Shown here piece after piece: positions 49,405 through 60,254 of a stretch of 64,000 bases of DNA; within the stretch, counting starts at the first letter, position 1; each line of letters begins with the position of its first letter. The DNA is from Ceratobasidium sp. AG-K (lineage: Eukaryota > Basidiomycota > Agaricomycetes > Cantharellales > Ceratobasidiaceae). Where the stretch lies: the NCBI GenBank assembly GCA_037039685.1, contig JAWNGF010000012.1:496001-560000 (forward strand), given 5' to 3'. A program made the position numbers and the translations under genes. The notes under the pieces are model-generated. The model was not told where the DNA came from. It did not search any database and saw only the letters and a list, made by a program, of their open reading frames with translations.

Positions 49405-50245
49405 TCACTCCACCTGTAGCTGCTCATTCGCCAGACGCTCTCTCAACTTGACAGGTCAATTAGCGAGCATATATGTGTGTTTCGAATAAACTCACCCGCC
49501 GAGCTGCTTCAATGCGCCTTCTGGCACTTGGCAACCACTCTTGAAATATCGCATACACGTGCTCCTTTGCATCGTTACCCGGGGAACAGCGGATCCAAAG
49601 ACACCTCCCGCGGTTTCCAGACATATCGGTTTGGTAAAGAGCCTTGGGATACATCCGACGCATGCACTCCCAGATTAATCCGGCGTATAGGTAACAGTTG
49701 GTATCAGCAACGCTATAACTCGGGTATAACTCTGATACGACGTTGGCGAGAGTAACAAGCTCATAGAAATAAAACGGTGTCTGGGGGGAGAACTCGATTT
49801 TCTCCAGCATTTGATAGTGTTTGAACGAACACTCCTGCAGTAATTTCGACAGCTTGCCCTCGTACGCTACTCGGAACTGGTCATCCGCTACACACCCCGT
49901 GGAGCGCGATTCCGAGCGGGTAGTACCAGGGTGACCATTGCGGGCATTGCGATCAATGACTATATAGTTGGTAAGACCGTTAGCCTTATCCATCACCTCG
50001 ACGAGGATGAATTCGTGTGCTATTCTTGATTTTGTCCGCTTCCCGTACCAAGCAGAAGTTACGATAATGGAGTCGCCAAGCGAATTATGGTTGCAATTCT
50101 CCACAAGCGAGCTGTATAGCTGCCCTGACTTGAAAATATAATGAGATGCGAGGGTAATGCTTTCGGATGTACTAGATCTGCTATCAAATCCAGGGGGAAA
50201 GATTTCTCTGTGACGGACTGTGGACGCCCTTGTGAATTCCTGCAT
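49405..50245 (-). CDS. HEF/NCY protein, intact tandem copy
   Basis: ATG complement 50243-50245 (MQEFTRASTVRHREIFPPGF). Exon 1 reads ASHYIFKSGQLYSSLVENCN, DSIIVTSAWYGKRTKSRIAH, EFILVEVMDKANG, TNYIVIDRNARNG, EGKLSKLLQECSFKHYQMLE, FYFYELVTLANVVSELYPSY, SVADTNCYLYAGLIWECMRR, RGRCLWIRCSPGNDAKEHVY and RRRIEAARR. A short intron then leads to LRERLANEQLQVE and TGA at 49405-49407; that join is supported by the second copy, which keeps it. About 263 residues. His 77 (in AHEF) and Cys 184 (in NCY) lie 107 residues apart, as in the protein at 42648, so a permuted papain-like active site is predicted. The two proteins share little else. No signal peptide or membrane span; probably intracellular. Confidence 0.65.
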
Positions 50246-52445
50246 TGGTTACCTGATGGCCTCGACCCGAGACGAGGCGGGGAAAGCTTGTGAGTTGTTA
50301 ATGAGTGGGAATATGCGACTGACACACAGATCAAGGGCGGTACGGCACGGCAATTCGAAGTGTCTTCTATGCCGCCTATCGACGTAGTGTAGGGGTGGCA
50401 TCATATTGGCGTATAGGTACAAACCAATAAGACCGTGCCGTGAGCGCCGGCTCTGTGAGATAGCCGCGCGTGAGACAGCGGCGCGGTGAAACAAAAATCT
50501 AGTGATGGGACCAGGCGGATAGAGTCCAGGCGGTTGGATTAAACTCTACCGCGTAATCCCAGTTGTTCCTCAGGCGCCAGGGGCCTCTTTCATCCTCGGG
50601 GCCAGAATGTTTCCCGAACATGCTGCGGTAGCAATAACTCGGGACTCTCAGAAACATCGAGAGGCACGTCAACGGTACCGATTCCAAGTTTGACTTACAT
50701 TGTTTTGTCAATTCGCCACCAGTGCTTCTTTTGCATAGTACCAAACCTTGTGTGTAGCGATTCACGCAATTTTAGTAGCTTGAGCAATGGGGATGTGGAT
50801 GACGCGGGTCAGCCAAAACATACCGTGATCCTTCAGTGTTTTTGAATCGGACCCGAAATACGAGGGCGATGCAAGGAAGCCAGAAGAGCCTATGCTCATT
50901 TCAGAGTGCTCACTATTCCGAGAACAGTCTGAGCAGCGAAGTGGTCCTCTCCGTCCTATATATCCCAACCTTTGAAGGACATACTAAAATATAATAATTT
51001 CACATCTATACATATCCGGGGAACCTGACCAAGGGTGCTCCGGGACACCCTTCGTGCCAATAAGGCTGTAGCCCGAGTCAAGGAGCTTGAACTCGGACCT
51101 TGCAAGTCGGGCATGAGCTGCCTAGCTTCTGGAAGCAAGGTGCTGTTTCTAATAGGCTATACTTGCATTCACCAAACCTCGAGGTGTCAGGGCGGCTCGT
51201 CCTTCAGTGGAATGTACGTCAGGGAAGCTGCGCAATCTAACAATACCTTATGGCAGATTAAAAGTTTCCGATCAAAGTCAGACTCGTTGCAACATGATCC
51301 AGTTCAAGATTCGTCTGGTCATGCGAGCTAAGGAATAGGTTGCGCCATCAGGATCAGGCGGCTTGGGCGGGGCAACGTTATGAACACCTGTTAGACCAAT
51401 TATATGACAATAGAAACGATTCATTTCATTTTCTCTCAGCTCCTCGGTGCAATGAGCGAATGTCGTTCGGTGAGGACGTTCGCCAAGCTAGATACATCGC
51501 TGTTAATTCCCTGTCCAATTTTAACTTGTATCGGTCAAGGGGTTATTGAATAGGATAATTGTACACGCATTCAGTCTCGCTACAATCGCAGGCAATTAGC
51601 CTCGACAATCGATCTGACCGCGACATGAAGCTACCAGTCCTGAGCGAGACACGAGGAGGGAGCCGCCATAGAATAAGAGTATGAGCTACAGGTTTGTGAT
51701 GTGTGGCGTGCGATGAGCATGCAGAGAGTGGCTCCGCAAGGAAGTGGTGAAGCGGAAGGTGTAGGAGTTCGGTTGACTGATGCTGATGTAACCCACCTGA
51801 TTCGCTGTGATGCAGATGAAATACGAGCGTTGAGCGCCGATCTCAACCACGACAGGCTATTGCATTGCATATTTTGGGCTAGGTTTCAGGCATCTCTGAA
51901 CACGACCTTTCGGCAGCCCCCACAATGAATTGGATCCCCACAGAGGTTCCTCACATCAGGCTCCTGATAGTGCTTTGGTCCCGCTTGTGCGGGACGAACG
52001 ACCAAGTAAGTGAATAGACCTAGACCTGGAGTGGGCTAAGATGCTTGGTGGGTGCGAAATAATTGCGCTCATTGGGTGGCCCTAGTTGCCCTAGTTGCAT
52101 ATTCCCGTACTTCAGTCACTTCTCCTGGGCGTCATTTTCCAGTAATTGGCGCCCTACTTCCGACTGATGAGTGGTGCTTACAGCTCCGCCTTGGATCAAT
52201 CCATTGGAATAGAAATATATCATTGCAGTACCCAGTGGCATACATCCAATAAAACTTCATGTGAACATCTTAGCGGCAATGAGGTAGTTCATGATAATCG
52301 GGCTTTGCCGATTGGACAGACAAACTTGGCCCAAACGGCTCAACCATTAGAAGACAGTATTGTACGAGGGAGGTTTGCAAAACGAAGAGGAAGAGGCAGG
52401 CGGTCCCTTTAGTAGGAGACCACATCACTCTTGTCAGGCTGGTTA
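50246..52445. other. spacer within the tandem duplication
   Basis: The first 270 bases match the region upstream of the second copy (53291-53560). 51100-51250 matches 53970-54090. No gene seen in the remainder. Confidence 0.45.
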
Positions 52446-53290
52446 TTCACAGTGCCTTTAGCTGATCAGTTGCCAGACGTTCTCGCAGCTCAGCAGGCCA
52501 ATCAGTGAGCATATGCGTATGCGTGCTTCAAGTGAACTCACTTGTTGAGCTTCTTCAATTCGCTGTCTGATGCCTGGAAATTTCGCTTGGAATTTCGTGT
52601 ATACATGCTCCTTTGCGTCATTACCTGGAGCGCAGCGGATCTAGGTACACCTTCCGCGGTTGCCCGACGTATCACTCTGTTCTTGAGCGTTGGGGTAAAT
52701 TCGACGCGAGAACTCCCAGATCAGCCCGGCATAGAGATAAAATTTGGAACTGGTGGCGCTGTAGCTTGGATATAACACCAATACAACGTTGGTAAGCGTA
52801 ACAAACTTGTAAAATAAAACAATGTCTGGGGAGAGAACTCGACTTTCTCCACTATTGGATAGTGCTTGAATGAACACTCTTGCAGTAATTTCGATAACTT
52901 GCCCTCGTACGCCCCTCGGAATTGGCCGTCGGCTATACACCCTGCGGGGCGCGGTTGGAAGCGAGTGCCGCTGGGGGGGCTGTTGCCGGCGTTTTGATCA
53001 AGGATCATATAGTTGGTAAGGTCTTTGGTCGTATACTTGACCTCAGCAAGGGTGAATCCGTGTGCTATTGCCGACCTGGTCCGCTTCCTATACCAAGCGG
53101 ATGTCACAACAATAGAATCACTGAGGGAATTATGGTTGCAGTTCTCTATGAGTGAACTGTATAGCTACCCTGACTTGAAAATATAATGGGAGGCGACAGC
53201 TACGCTTGTAGATCCAGTGGATCTGCTATCTAATCCTGGAGGTAAGATGTCTCTGTGACGGGCTGCGGAAGTCCTTGCGGATTTCTCCAT
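52446..53290 (-). pseudogene. HEF/NCY protein, decayed tandem copy
   Basis: Paralogue of 49405-50245 along its whole length: MEKSARTSAARHRDILPPGL, ASHYIFKSG, then TAG at 53165-53167 where the intact copy has Gln (CAG). It continues LYSSLIENCNHNSLSDSIVV, AIAHGFTLAEV, EGKLSKLLQECSFKHYPIVE; shifts frame near LFYF; then VTLTNVVLVLYPSYSATSSK, FYLYAGLIWEFSRRI, RGRCT and a second TAG where the intact copy has Trp, then IRCAPGNDAKEHVY. The last exon LRERLATDQLKAL is conserved. The HEF Glu is Gly and the NC dipeptide reads SK, so both active-site landmarks are hit. Confidence 0.75.
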
Positions 53291-54569
53291 TGGGAGCCTA
53301 ACGACCTTGGCCCGGAATGAGACCGGTGAGAGAAGTTTGTGAGTTGTGCGGAGGATAGGTGGGAGCAGGTGAATGACCTTCAGATCAAGGGTTATGATAA
53401 TGCGCAGCAATTTAGGTGGTCCAAGTGTATACTGTGCGACCGATTGACGTGGTGAAGGGGTGGCATTATATTGGCACATGGGCACAAATCAATCAGACAG
53501 AGGTGTTGGCGCCAATTTTCGAAGGCCTGTCTCCTGTGGGACAGTGAGACACTGGTATAGTGGAATGGTAAGCTAGCAATGTCTGGCCAAAGGCAAGTGG
53601 AGGGTCTGGCCGGTTGGGGCATGGCCTAGGAGCCATCCGTAAAATCCAGCTTACTCCTAGCCCCAGGAGGTTTTTTCAGCCTCGAAGCCATTCGGAAACT
53701 CCCGAGCGTCGTGATCATAATTTGAACTTCTCTGGAGCCCCAAGAAGCGCGTCGTTAGGACTGGCGCGCAGGCACCATTAACCTGGGAGCACTGTCATAC
53801 ATGATGTAGTCCTCCCCGCCACATTTAGACATATGTAACACTTCGAAGGATACTCCGTAGTGTATTTTGCCAATATCCATATGCAGATAAGAGAACTCGT
53901 TCGTAGATAGTTTGTTACCTCCTTTGCACCAGTAAAGCCATAGTCCAGGGTTGGAGGACCCGAACACGTGTCTGACAAACGGAGCAGAACCGACTGGCTT
54001 CCTGGAGCAATTGGCCTTTTCCAGCAGACTATACTTGCATTGCACCAAACCTCGAGGCCTCGAAGCGGCTCGCCCTTTCGACGCGTGTTGTGAGGTTAAT
54101 TCCTGTATCGCATCACATCACTTCCAAACCATGAACTTGCTGGAACGTTTGGGACCGGTCTGACTTCCAAGTCTCAAAAATCTCTGGCGATTTATATGCA
54201 TCCACCCTGCTGCCAATCATTACGATGAACCTAAATAAGGGAAGGGATCGGTAAATATCAGGTTCATCACATTAGTTAGTACTCGGTCTAACAGTTTATC
54301 TTACGACCGTTTGAAAAGTGGTAGATTAGTTGTCAATGGAAGGGTAGGGTTCGATTTCGATCCAACGGGGATAGATCTCAGAACACAGTACTCAGTATCA
54401 CCGCATCCTGGACCACCGACCAGATAAATCATGAAACACGCAAATGAGCATCAGTATCATTGACTCACACATCTTAGCCACATGAGGATGATAAAAGGTA
54501 TACAGCAGTGACATTGGTTTATTCAATGAATGTTGACCCTGTATAGCTTCGACATTGACCAGCAGACAA
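53291..54569. other. intergenic
   Basis: The first 300 bases and 53970-54090 belong to duplication unit B. The rest, including 54100-54569, shows no gene. Confidence 0.45.
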
Positions 54570-55337
54570 CTAAGACCCCTTTCCTAGCATCGGTGGTAAT
54601 GGAGGTGCCACTGCTATCGGGAGGGCGGTTTGAGATGTGCGCCTTGACCGTGACTTCGATGTACGCGAACCTGCCCTCGATCGAGCAGCTTCATCCCCTT
54701 GTGACTGAGTCCTTGGTCGGTTCATTTCCTGGGATACGGGTCTGGGTCTAGAGGTGTCATCGATCGCTGGATTCCGCGATGACCGTCTGGATCGTGCAGG
54801 TTGCTCTGGCGACGTCGCACGAGATTGGACGCGGGATTGTTGGACCAGCTCTCGCGCCGTTGCTCTCGACCCAGCTCTTGAGCGTCTCGTTAGGTCGGCT
54901 GGTGATTCTGACTGTTGCATGGGTGGGGGGAAGGACCCTGGCCTTGTTCCGACGAAGGATTCGACCGGTAAGGCCGTTGATGGCAGCAGATCTGCGGGAA
55001 GTGGGAGACCTGGTCCTTCACGACTGGGTCCAATGGCGGTGCTGATTTCTAAATTCTTCGAGCACTGTTGGTATATTAGACGCGACACAGAATGATAGAC
55101 TGTAGAAAGGCTTACACAGCAGGAAAACACCCCGCCTCGGATCCTTTCTGGTTCACACTCTGGCCCTGTCATGACCATAAAAGGATCAGGATGACGAGAT
55201 GGTTGAGTTGTTTGAATGTCAAGTTTAGGGCGAAATGGGATCCTCGGGTCCAGAACCCAGGTTGACTCGGATGCCCGCGTCCGTCTAACGATCCCACCGA
55301 CTAGACCAAAGGAAATGATGTGGATAAGACATTTCAC
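54570..55337 (-). CDS. Arg/Ser-rich unknown protein, copy A
   Basis: The frame is open from a hydrophobic start (CLIHIISFGLVGGIV) through DPFMVMTGPECEPERIRGGV and FSC; an intron with donor gtgtaagcc is predicted (both copies keep it), then KNLEISTAIGPSREGPGLPL, LPSTALPVESF and a long Arg/Ser/Pro tail (RRSRAGSRATARELVQQSR, RSRAGSRTSKSRSRRTSQ) ending PPLPPMLGKGS. The true start was not found; the frame lacks an ATG at its upstream end. The RS-rich tail is reminiscent of splicing-factor RS domains but has no RRM. Homologous to 58128-58860. Family unknown. Confidence 0.45.
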   Translation of the reverse strand: MKCLIHIISFGLVGGIVRRTRASESTWVLDPRIPFRPKLDIQTTQPSRHPDPFMVMTGPECEPERIRGGVFSCCVSLSTVYHSVSRLIYQQCSKNLEISTAIGPSREGPGLPLPADLLPSTALPVESFVGTRPGSFPPPMQQSESPADLTRRSRAGSRATARELVQQSRVQSRATSPEQPARSRRSSRNPAIDDTSRPRPVSQEMNRPRTQSQGDEAARSRAGSRTSKSRSRRTSQTALPIAVAPPLPPMLGKGS

Positions 55338-57904
55338 AAGGAAGAATATATCCTTAATGAACAGAAGAAAAATCGTCTTATGCTCTAAGGTCGATGGAGC
55401 CGATGTATTCCTAGAGTCGGAAGATCGGCGCCAAAATTCACGGAGCCCGTTCTACCATTTCACGGCAATGATTAATCGCGCACCGAAAAAACGCAAGCTC
55501 TACACGTACGGACACTGAAGCGGACTCGATTTCAAGGAACTCATTCTCATGCTTATTTGGAGATGATGGGTGAACCATGACAGTTGAGTGCATCGGTAAG
55601 GTCATTTTATAGTTGGGGCTCTCTTCATTGGCACACGGCCTGCCCCTCTTGGCGAAATCATAGGTATCAAACATGGAGTGGTGAACAAGTGAAATGATAG
55701 AACGCTTGTAGTCGGTTAGCATACCTGCCTTGTGGTCTACACGAGGCGACCTGATTTGGCATCTACAGACGAAAACGAGGAACAACGTCACTATATTTTT
55801 ATGAATGGTCACACTCGCACACAAACGGGCTTCAAGTTGTGTAAGGCATTGGTGAAACCCTACCGGCTCGGGGCCCGAGAGCGCCCTACGACTACCTTAG
55901 ACACTCCCAACCAGGATTGTACCCAGTTAGCGCTACATTCCCCGTCAGTCCTGGATCAAACGCCACACCTTTGAGCTCCATTGCCTGACTGGAGCACCGG
56001 CCCCCTGGTTCTGAGAGCAGCCGAGCGCCTCTCCAGGGTAAGCTGAGATTTGCCAATGAGTCGATGACCCTCACGAACACACGTTTGGTGAGATTGGTAC
56101 TGTCCGCTGCAAGTCGTGGTACAACTTGAATTACAGCCTAAGTAAAATACGAACCGCATCCCTTGTAGAAATCGTTCCCCACCCGCACGCAGATTTACGA
56201 GTATCATTTTGGAGTAGGGCCCGAAGCTTGGGCACAATACTGGCTTAGTTAGTTAGAAAACCTCAAACCTGCCTCAGTATACAGTTATATTTTCAGGGCC
56301 GTCACATCCAGTGTCATATCTGAATTACGGTGTGCTGTACGGGGGTTTGTATCCTATTTACGTGGTCTATATGCGACATGCGAACGACAAATCAACCTGA
56401 TTCCCTGAACGTTCCTCGGAATTCCATGACCGTTTCAAGGTCCCGTCACGCTTTAGCTCTGGCCAACTTGTAGCTCGACCCTCTGTCTTGTTACACAAGA
56501 ATGCGGAGAAGCTATTGAACTGAAATTTGAGACAATCCTACGCAAGCAGCTTTCTTTTGAGAAATCGGTAGCTTTCATGCTCTGCATAAACTTTTACAAT
56601 GCTAAAATTATGCGAAAACGGGGGATCAAACACCAGACCATGACACCAAGAACTATTTGTGTTGTCGATTCCTGAGAAACTACCAAGGAATCCCGGCAAG
56701 CATCCCCATCCCAAGATCGTGCAAAACTCCTGTCTATAGCATCTGGTGTAAGTTATTGGCGTTAGTGGGGAACGAGGCAAGTGTTCCAGTAATGTCAATC
56801 TTCTGATGGAGGCGACCGTTGACCAACATCAACACTCATTACTAGGTGAGAAGACAGGGAAAGCCACTGACTGGCTCCCTACCGCAGCACGAATGATTCC
56901 ATACTAAAATCCGCGCATGCTCAGGCAATATTGCGATTCATTCCCCATGGTACAGCCTTGGCCTTTACTATGATAATGTGGCGGAACGACTCAAATGCTG
57001 ATTACATTGCGCGACGTTCCTCGCCTGCTTGTCCTATGCGCCCTCAATTCCACTACCATTCATCGGTTACATAGAATATCGCTGAGCGTTCTGCGTCCTC
57101 ACGCACATATGCCGTTTCCTGTCTGGGTTCCCCTCAATCGTGCTTGGATCAATCCGGGCGTGGCGGAGAACTTGAACCGAGTGAGCGAATCAAACGGCAC
57201 TACTAGTGAGTCGATCCGTTGGGAAGGCGGTTTGAATCACCTACAATAGCTTGCCATTACCGTCCACGTTCTTTGCGCCGCTAATACTCCACGTAGGCCT
57301 GGTCCGATTTTAGGGGCATCCCACATCCTAGCCCACGATTTACGTTCTCCATGTCACAAACGATGTTGCCGCCTTCCTTATACTAATTCCCGCCAGGGAC
57401 ACATGTTCACTAGGACATTCAAGTTGTTGGCAACCTTTCCCAACACTACAGTTCACTGGTCCTGTCATGCCACCCCGACCCATTTGCTGGCCCAGGATCG
57501 GGGCCATTCCCTGATTGCTCCACCACAGTGGTAATTTTCGTCATGCTCGACAACACCGATGTGACTCGCCAATTCTAACGTTAGTGTGTGTCCAAACCCA
57601 TTACACAAAGTAGCAGCACATCGCGAGTTATGCGCCTACCTGTCTCCCTCAGCTACGAGATATGTTCATTTTTTGGTTCGTTCTGATTCTTTCGAAGGAT
57701 AGCATAGAAATGCGATGGTCGTCGGAGCCGGCCAGAGATGAAGCACCGGTCAGCATACTTGGTTTACGCAATCTTTACAGTGTAGGGGGGCCAATGAATA
57801 AATGTATATAACAATCCTGAATCAGTGCGGCAATGTCCATCAATATCAACCATTACTCCCTCCCTCTGGGATGGGCAGTACTGGGCGCACGCCCAGGTTC
57901 GCCA
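55338..57904. other. intergenic, 2.6 kb
   Basis: Several open stretches under 130 codons on both strands, none with a domain or splice partner. No repeat or RNA gene recognised; the region 55225-55310 was checked as a possible tRNA and rejected. Confidence 0.4.
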
Positions 57905-58142
57905 CTCAACCAAAAGCGAGAAATCTCGTTTGGCTCGTGAGTTCTTGTGATGGCGGGAACTATCTCGTCAAGCTCGTGATGGTTCGTGAGTGCTCACGAG
58001 ACGTTACGAGCAGAAACGAGCCTTTTGCTCGTTTGTCTCCTGAGCGCTTATGAGCAATCCCGAGCGCTCCAGAGACCGCCGAGATAGTCCCGGGCATCAC
58101 GAGACCTCAAGAGCCAACCGAGATTTCTCACTTTTGGTTGAG
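57905..58142. mobile_element. 238 bp foldback (MITE-like) element
   Basis: The first and last 60 or so bases are inverted copies: CTCAACCAAAAGCGAGAAAT at the left end, and the right end reads, reverse-complemented, CTCAACCAAAAGTGAGAAAT; similarity continues through TGGCTC and ACTATCTCG with about nine mismatches. The centre is a set of CTCGTGAG / CTCACGAG motifs, so the whole can fold into one long hairpin. It lies at the 3' end of Arg-rich copy B and supplies its stop codon. No ORF inside, hence non-autonomous. No clear target-site duplication. Confidence 0.75.
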
Positions 58143-58860
58143 CAGAGCCGTCTGTGATGTGTGCCTTGACCGTGGCGCGGATGCATACGAACCCGCCCTC
58201 GATTGTGCAGCCTTTCCTCCTTGGGAATTGGTCCTTGGTCGGCGCATTTCCTGGAATCCGAGCCCGGATCCAGGTATCTCCATGGTTGACGTCTGAGATG
58301 AACGTGGAGATCGTGCGAGATGCTTTGGAACCGGTACATGTGATGGGACGCGGGATCGTTGGTCAGGTTCTCGCCTGGTTGCTCTGGATTCAGTTCGCGA
58401 GCGTCTCGGTGCATCAGTCGATGGGGTTGGTGGTTCTGGTGTGAGCTGCAACCTCAGCGTTGCACTTGCTACTGATCCGGATTCGGCTGGTACGGCTGCT
58501 GACGGAAGCTGGTCTGTGGGAAGTGGGAGACCCGGTCCTTCACGACTGGGCCCAATGTCGGCGGTAATTTCTGTATTCTTCATGCACTGTAGCATATTAG
58601 ACGCAACAAAGAACTAATAAGTTGCGGCAAGGCTTACACAGCAGGAAAATCCCCCTCCTCGGATCCTTTCCGGCCCCTGCTCTAACCCAGGAATGACTCT
58701 GAAAGGAAAGGGAACTGGTTGGGGAACTGGTTGAATCGTTCGAATACCAGGTTCGGGGTCCAGAGCTTGAGGTTGCGTCAAAAGCGACGCCCCCGTTTGT
58801 GCAACGGCGCTGCCCACAGGACAAGAAGAAATTATGCGAATAAACGAAAGGCAATCCCCC
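58128..58860 (-). pseudogene. Arg/Ser-rich unknown protein, copy B, truncated by foldback element
   Basis: Paralogue of 54570-55337. Reads CPVGSAVAQTGASLLTQPQA, PERIRGGGFSC, the conserved intron (gtgtaagcc to ctacag), then NTEITADIGPSREGPGLPLP, and a tail RRSRTESRATRREPDQRSRV, QSRAGSYASAPRSRHTSQTA followed by LLNQK and TGA. The final residues and the stop are encoded by the terminal repeat of the foldback element, replacing the PPLPPMLGKGS end seen in copy A. Upstream start not found. Confidence 0.55.
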
Positions 58861-59383
58861 GTTGATGAATCAATTACTTTGAAACAATTATGGTGGGAAG
58901 TGAAGCGTGCGCAACTTGCCCAGTAAGTGTGTTTGCTAGATTGCCTACACGAGGCTGTTTGGTCCCCCCATTCGACTAAAAACAAAGGTAAACAGCATAC
59001 TACCGCTGTTCGCCTCAATGGTTGCACTCACGAACATACAAGAAAGGCTTACATAGGATTCCCCCACAGCCCTCTACTCGGGCAGTGTCGTGTCGTTTGA
59101 AGGAAATCACATGTCGCGGGGTACAGTGATTTACCAATCCTTGCACCACCGAACCTTTTGAGACTCGTAAAGTCAGAAGGGAGCTAGATTTTGTAACCAA
59201 ATGTTTATGAATGTCTTCTGGGGTGTATAAGAACGACATATAATATTTACAGACAAAAAGACATCGAATTAAGTTCGTAAAATAAGAAATAAAATACGAA
59301 GACAAAACATGAGCCTACCACTCCTTGCACCAGCACGTGATGTGGTCATCCGGCCAATCAAGTCGCTTGATGGCCGCCAAGTG

Positions 59384-59470
59384 CTCAGCGCAAACCGCAG
59401 TGCTAATTGTGGCTCGAAAGGGCTCGTTTGCGTAAACGAGCCCTTACGAGCACGTGCGGTTTTCGCTGAG
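59384..59470. repeat. 87 bp foldback
   Basis: Outer arms CTCAGCGCAAACCGCAGTGC (59384) and, reverse-complemented from the right end, CTCAGCGAAAACCGCACGTG. Inner perfect hairpin GGGCTCGTTT-GCGT-AAACGAGCCC at 59420-59443. The CTCGTTT/AAACGAG motif also occurs in the larger foldback at 57905, so they may be related. Confidence 0.6.
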
Positions 59471-60051
59471 TGTGACATCTCATGTGCTGTCGTCTGTTAC
59501 AGCCCTGTCACTCTCCTCGTTGTCCTCATCCATGGCCCTATTGTGTTCCTTTATGCCTCCGAAGAACCGTGCTATAAGATATATAGAGCTTGCCCAGTGT
59601 CCCTCAAATGCTATTCGGCGACTTCTTGAGTGATTTGGTGGGCACCACGTCAAACATCACCGGGGCCACTGAGTTCACAGGTTTGCTCTTCTGCATACAG
59701 CCTTGCAGCCGTCGCTTCAAGACCTCGTTGTGTCTGCTTTTGCTTGTGTTGAACTGCCTGCTTTGGCAACGTACGTCCAACCATCTGGAACAACACAGCA
59801 GAATCAAGGGAAGCAGAAGATAGAAAGCAAGATGGTAAACAATGTGACTCGCATTGCTGACCAACGCTCAATATGACAGTTCCCGTGACCACAATCTCAT
59901 GCAACACAACATTAGCTGCTGGATTGCAGGGTTTTATCACTACATCAAGCAACAGGCCAAGACAAAAAAACGATGTTGTTTATATTGATACTCTATTATC
60001 AATCCTGTATGAGAGAAGTTACCAATGGAATCACTGTGGACCCCAAACTTT

Positions 60052-60254
60052 TGGATCGTCCAGGGGTCAGGTCCGGATGGCCCAAAAATCCGGAGGTAAG
60101 TTCTGCCAATGTCTTTTGGTGGACTTCCGGATTCCATATCCGGACCTCCGGACGATGTGACTTACCTATGGATCCCCGAACTTACTTCTGGATGCAATCG
60201 CTACCCTCGGCAGGACTTTGGTGGTCGTTCGGCCACTTCCGGACGATCTGGAAG
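60052..60254. repeat. TCCGGA-rich repeat, left block
   Basis: Starts GGATCGTCCAG and ends CACTTCCGGACGATCTGGAA; CCGGA occurs many times between. The end sequence recurs inverted at 62680-62700 with one mismatch, and AGGTCCGGAT / CAATCCGGACCT-type runs recur in the block 62527-62713. Confidence 0.45.

Larger units (their letters stand above)
49330..54100. repeat. direct tandem duplication, about 3 kb period
   Basis: Unit A (about 49.3-51.3 kb) and unit B (about 52.4-54.1 kb) share, in order, the 3' flank (AGTCTCGTCAGGCCGGTT versus ACTCTTGTCAGGCTGGTT), the HEF/NCY gene, its upstream 300 bases (GATCAAGGG, GTAGGGGTGGCATCATATTG versus GAAGGGGTGGCATTATATTG) and a distal block (GCTATACTTGCATTCACCAA versus ACTATACTTGCATTGCACCA, at 51160 and 54027). 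Gene starts are 3,045 bases apart. Unit edges are approximate and were set by eye. Confidence 0.7.

Noticed and set aside
55225..55310. tRNA-like stretch on the minus strand (GGTCTAGTCGGT, GGGATC..GATCCC, TGGGTTCTGGACCC)
   Set aside because: It has a T-arm-like and acceptor-like pairing but no proper D-arm/anticodon stem, and it overlaps the coding start of Arg-rich copy A; the copy B counterpart does not keep the pairing.
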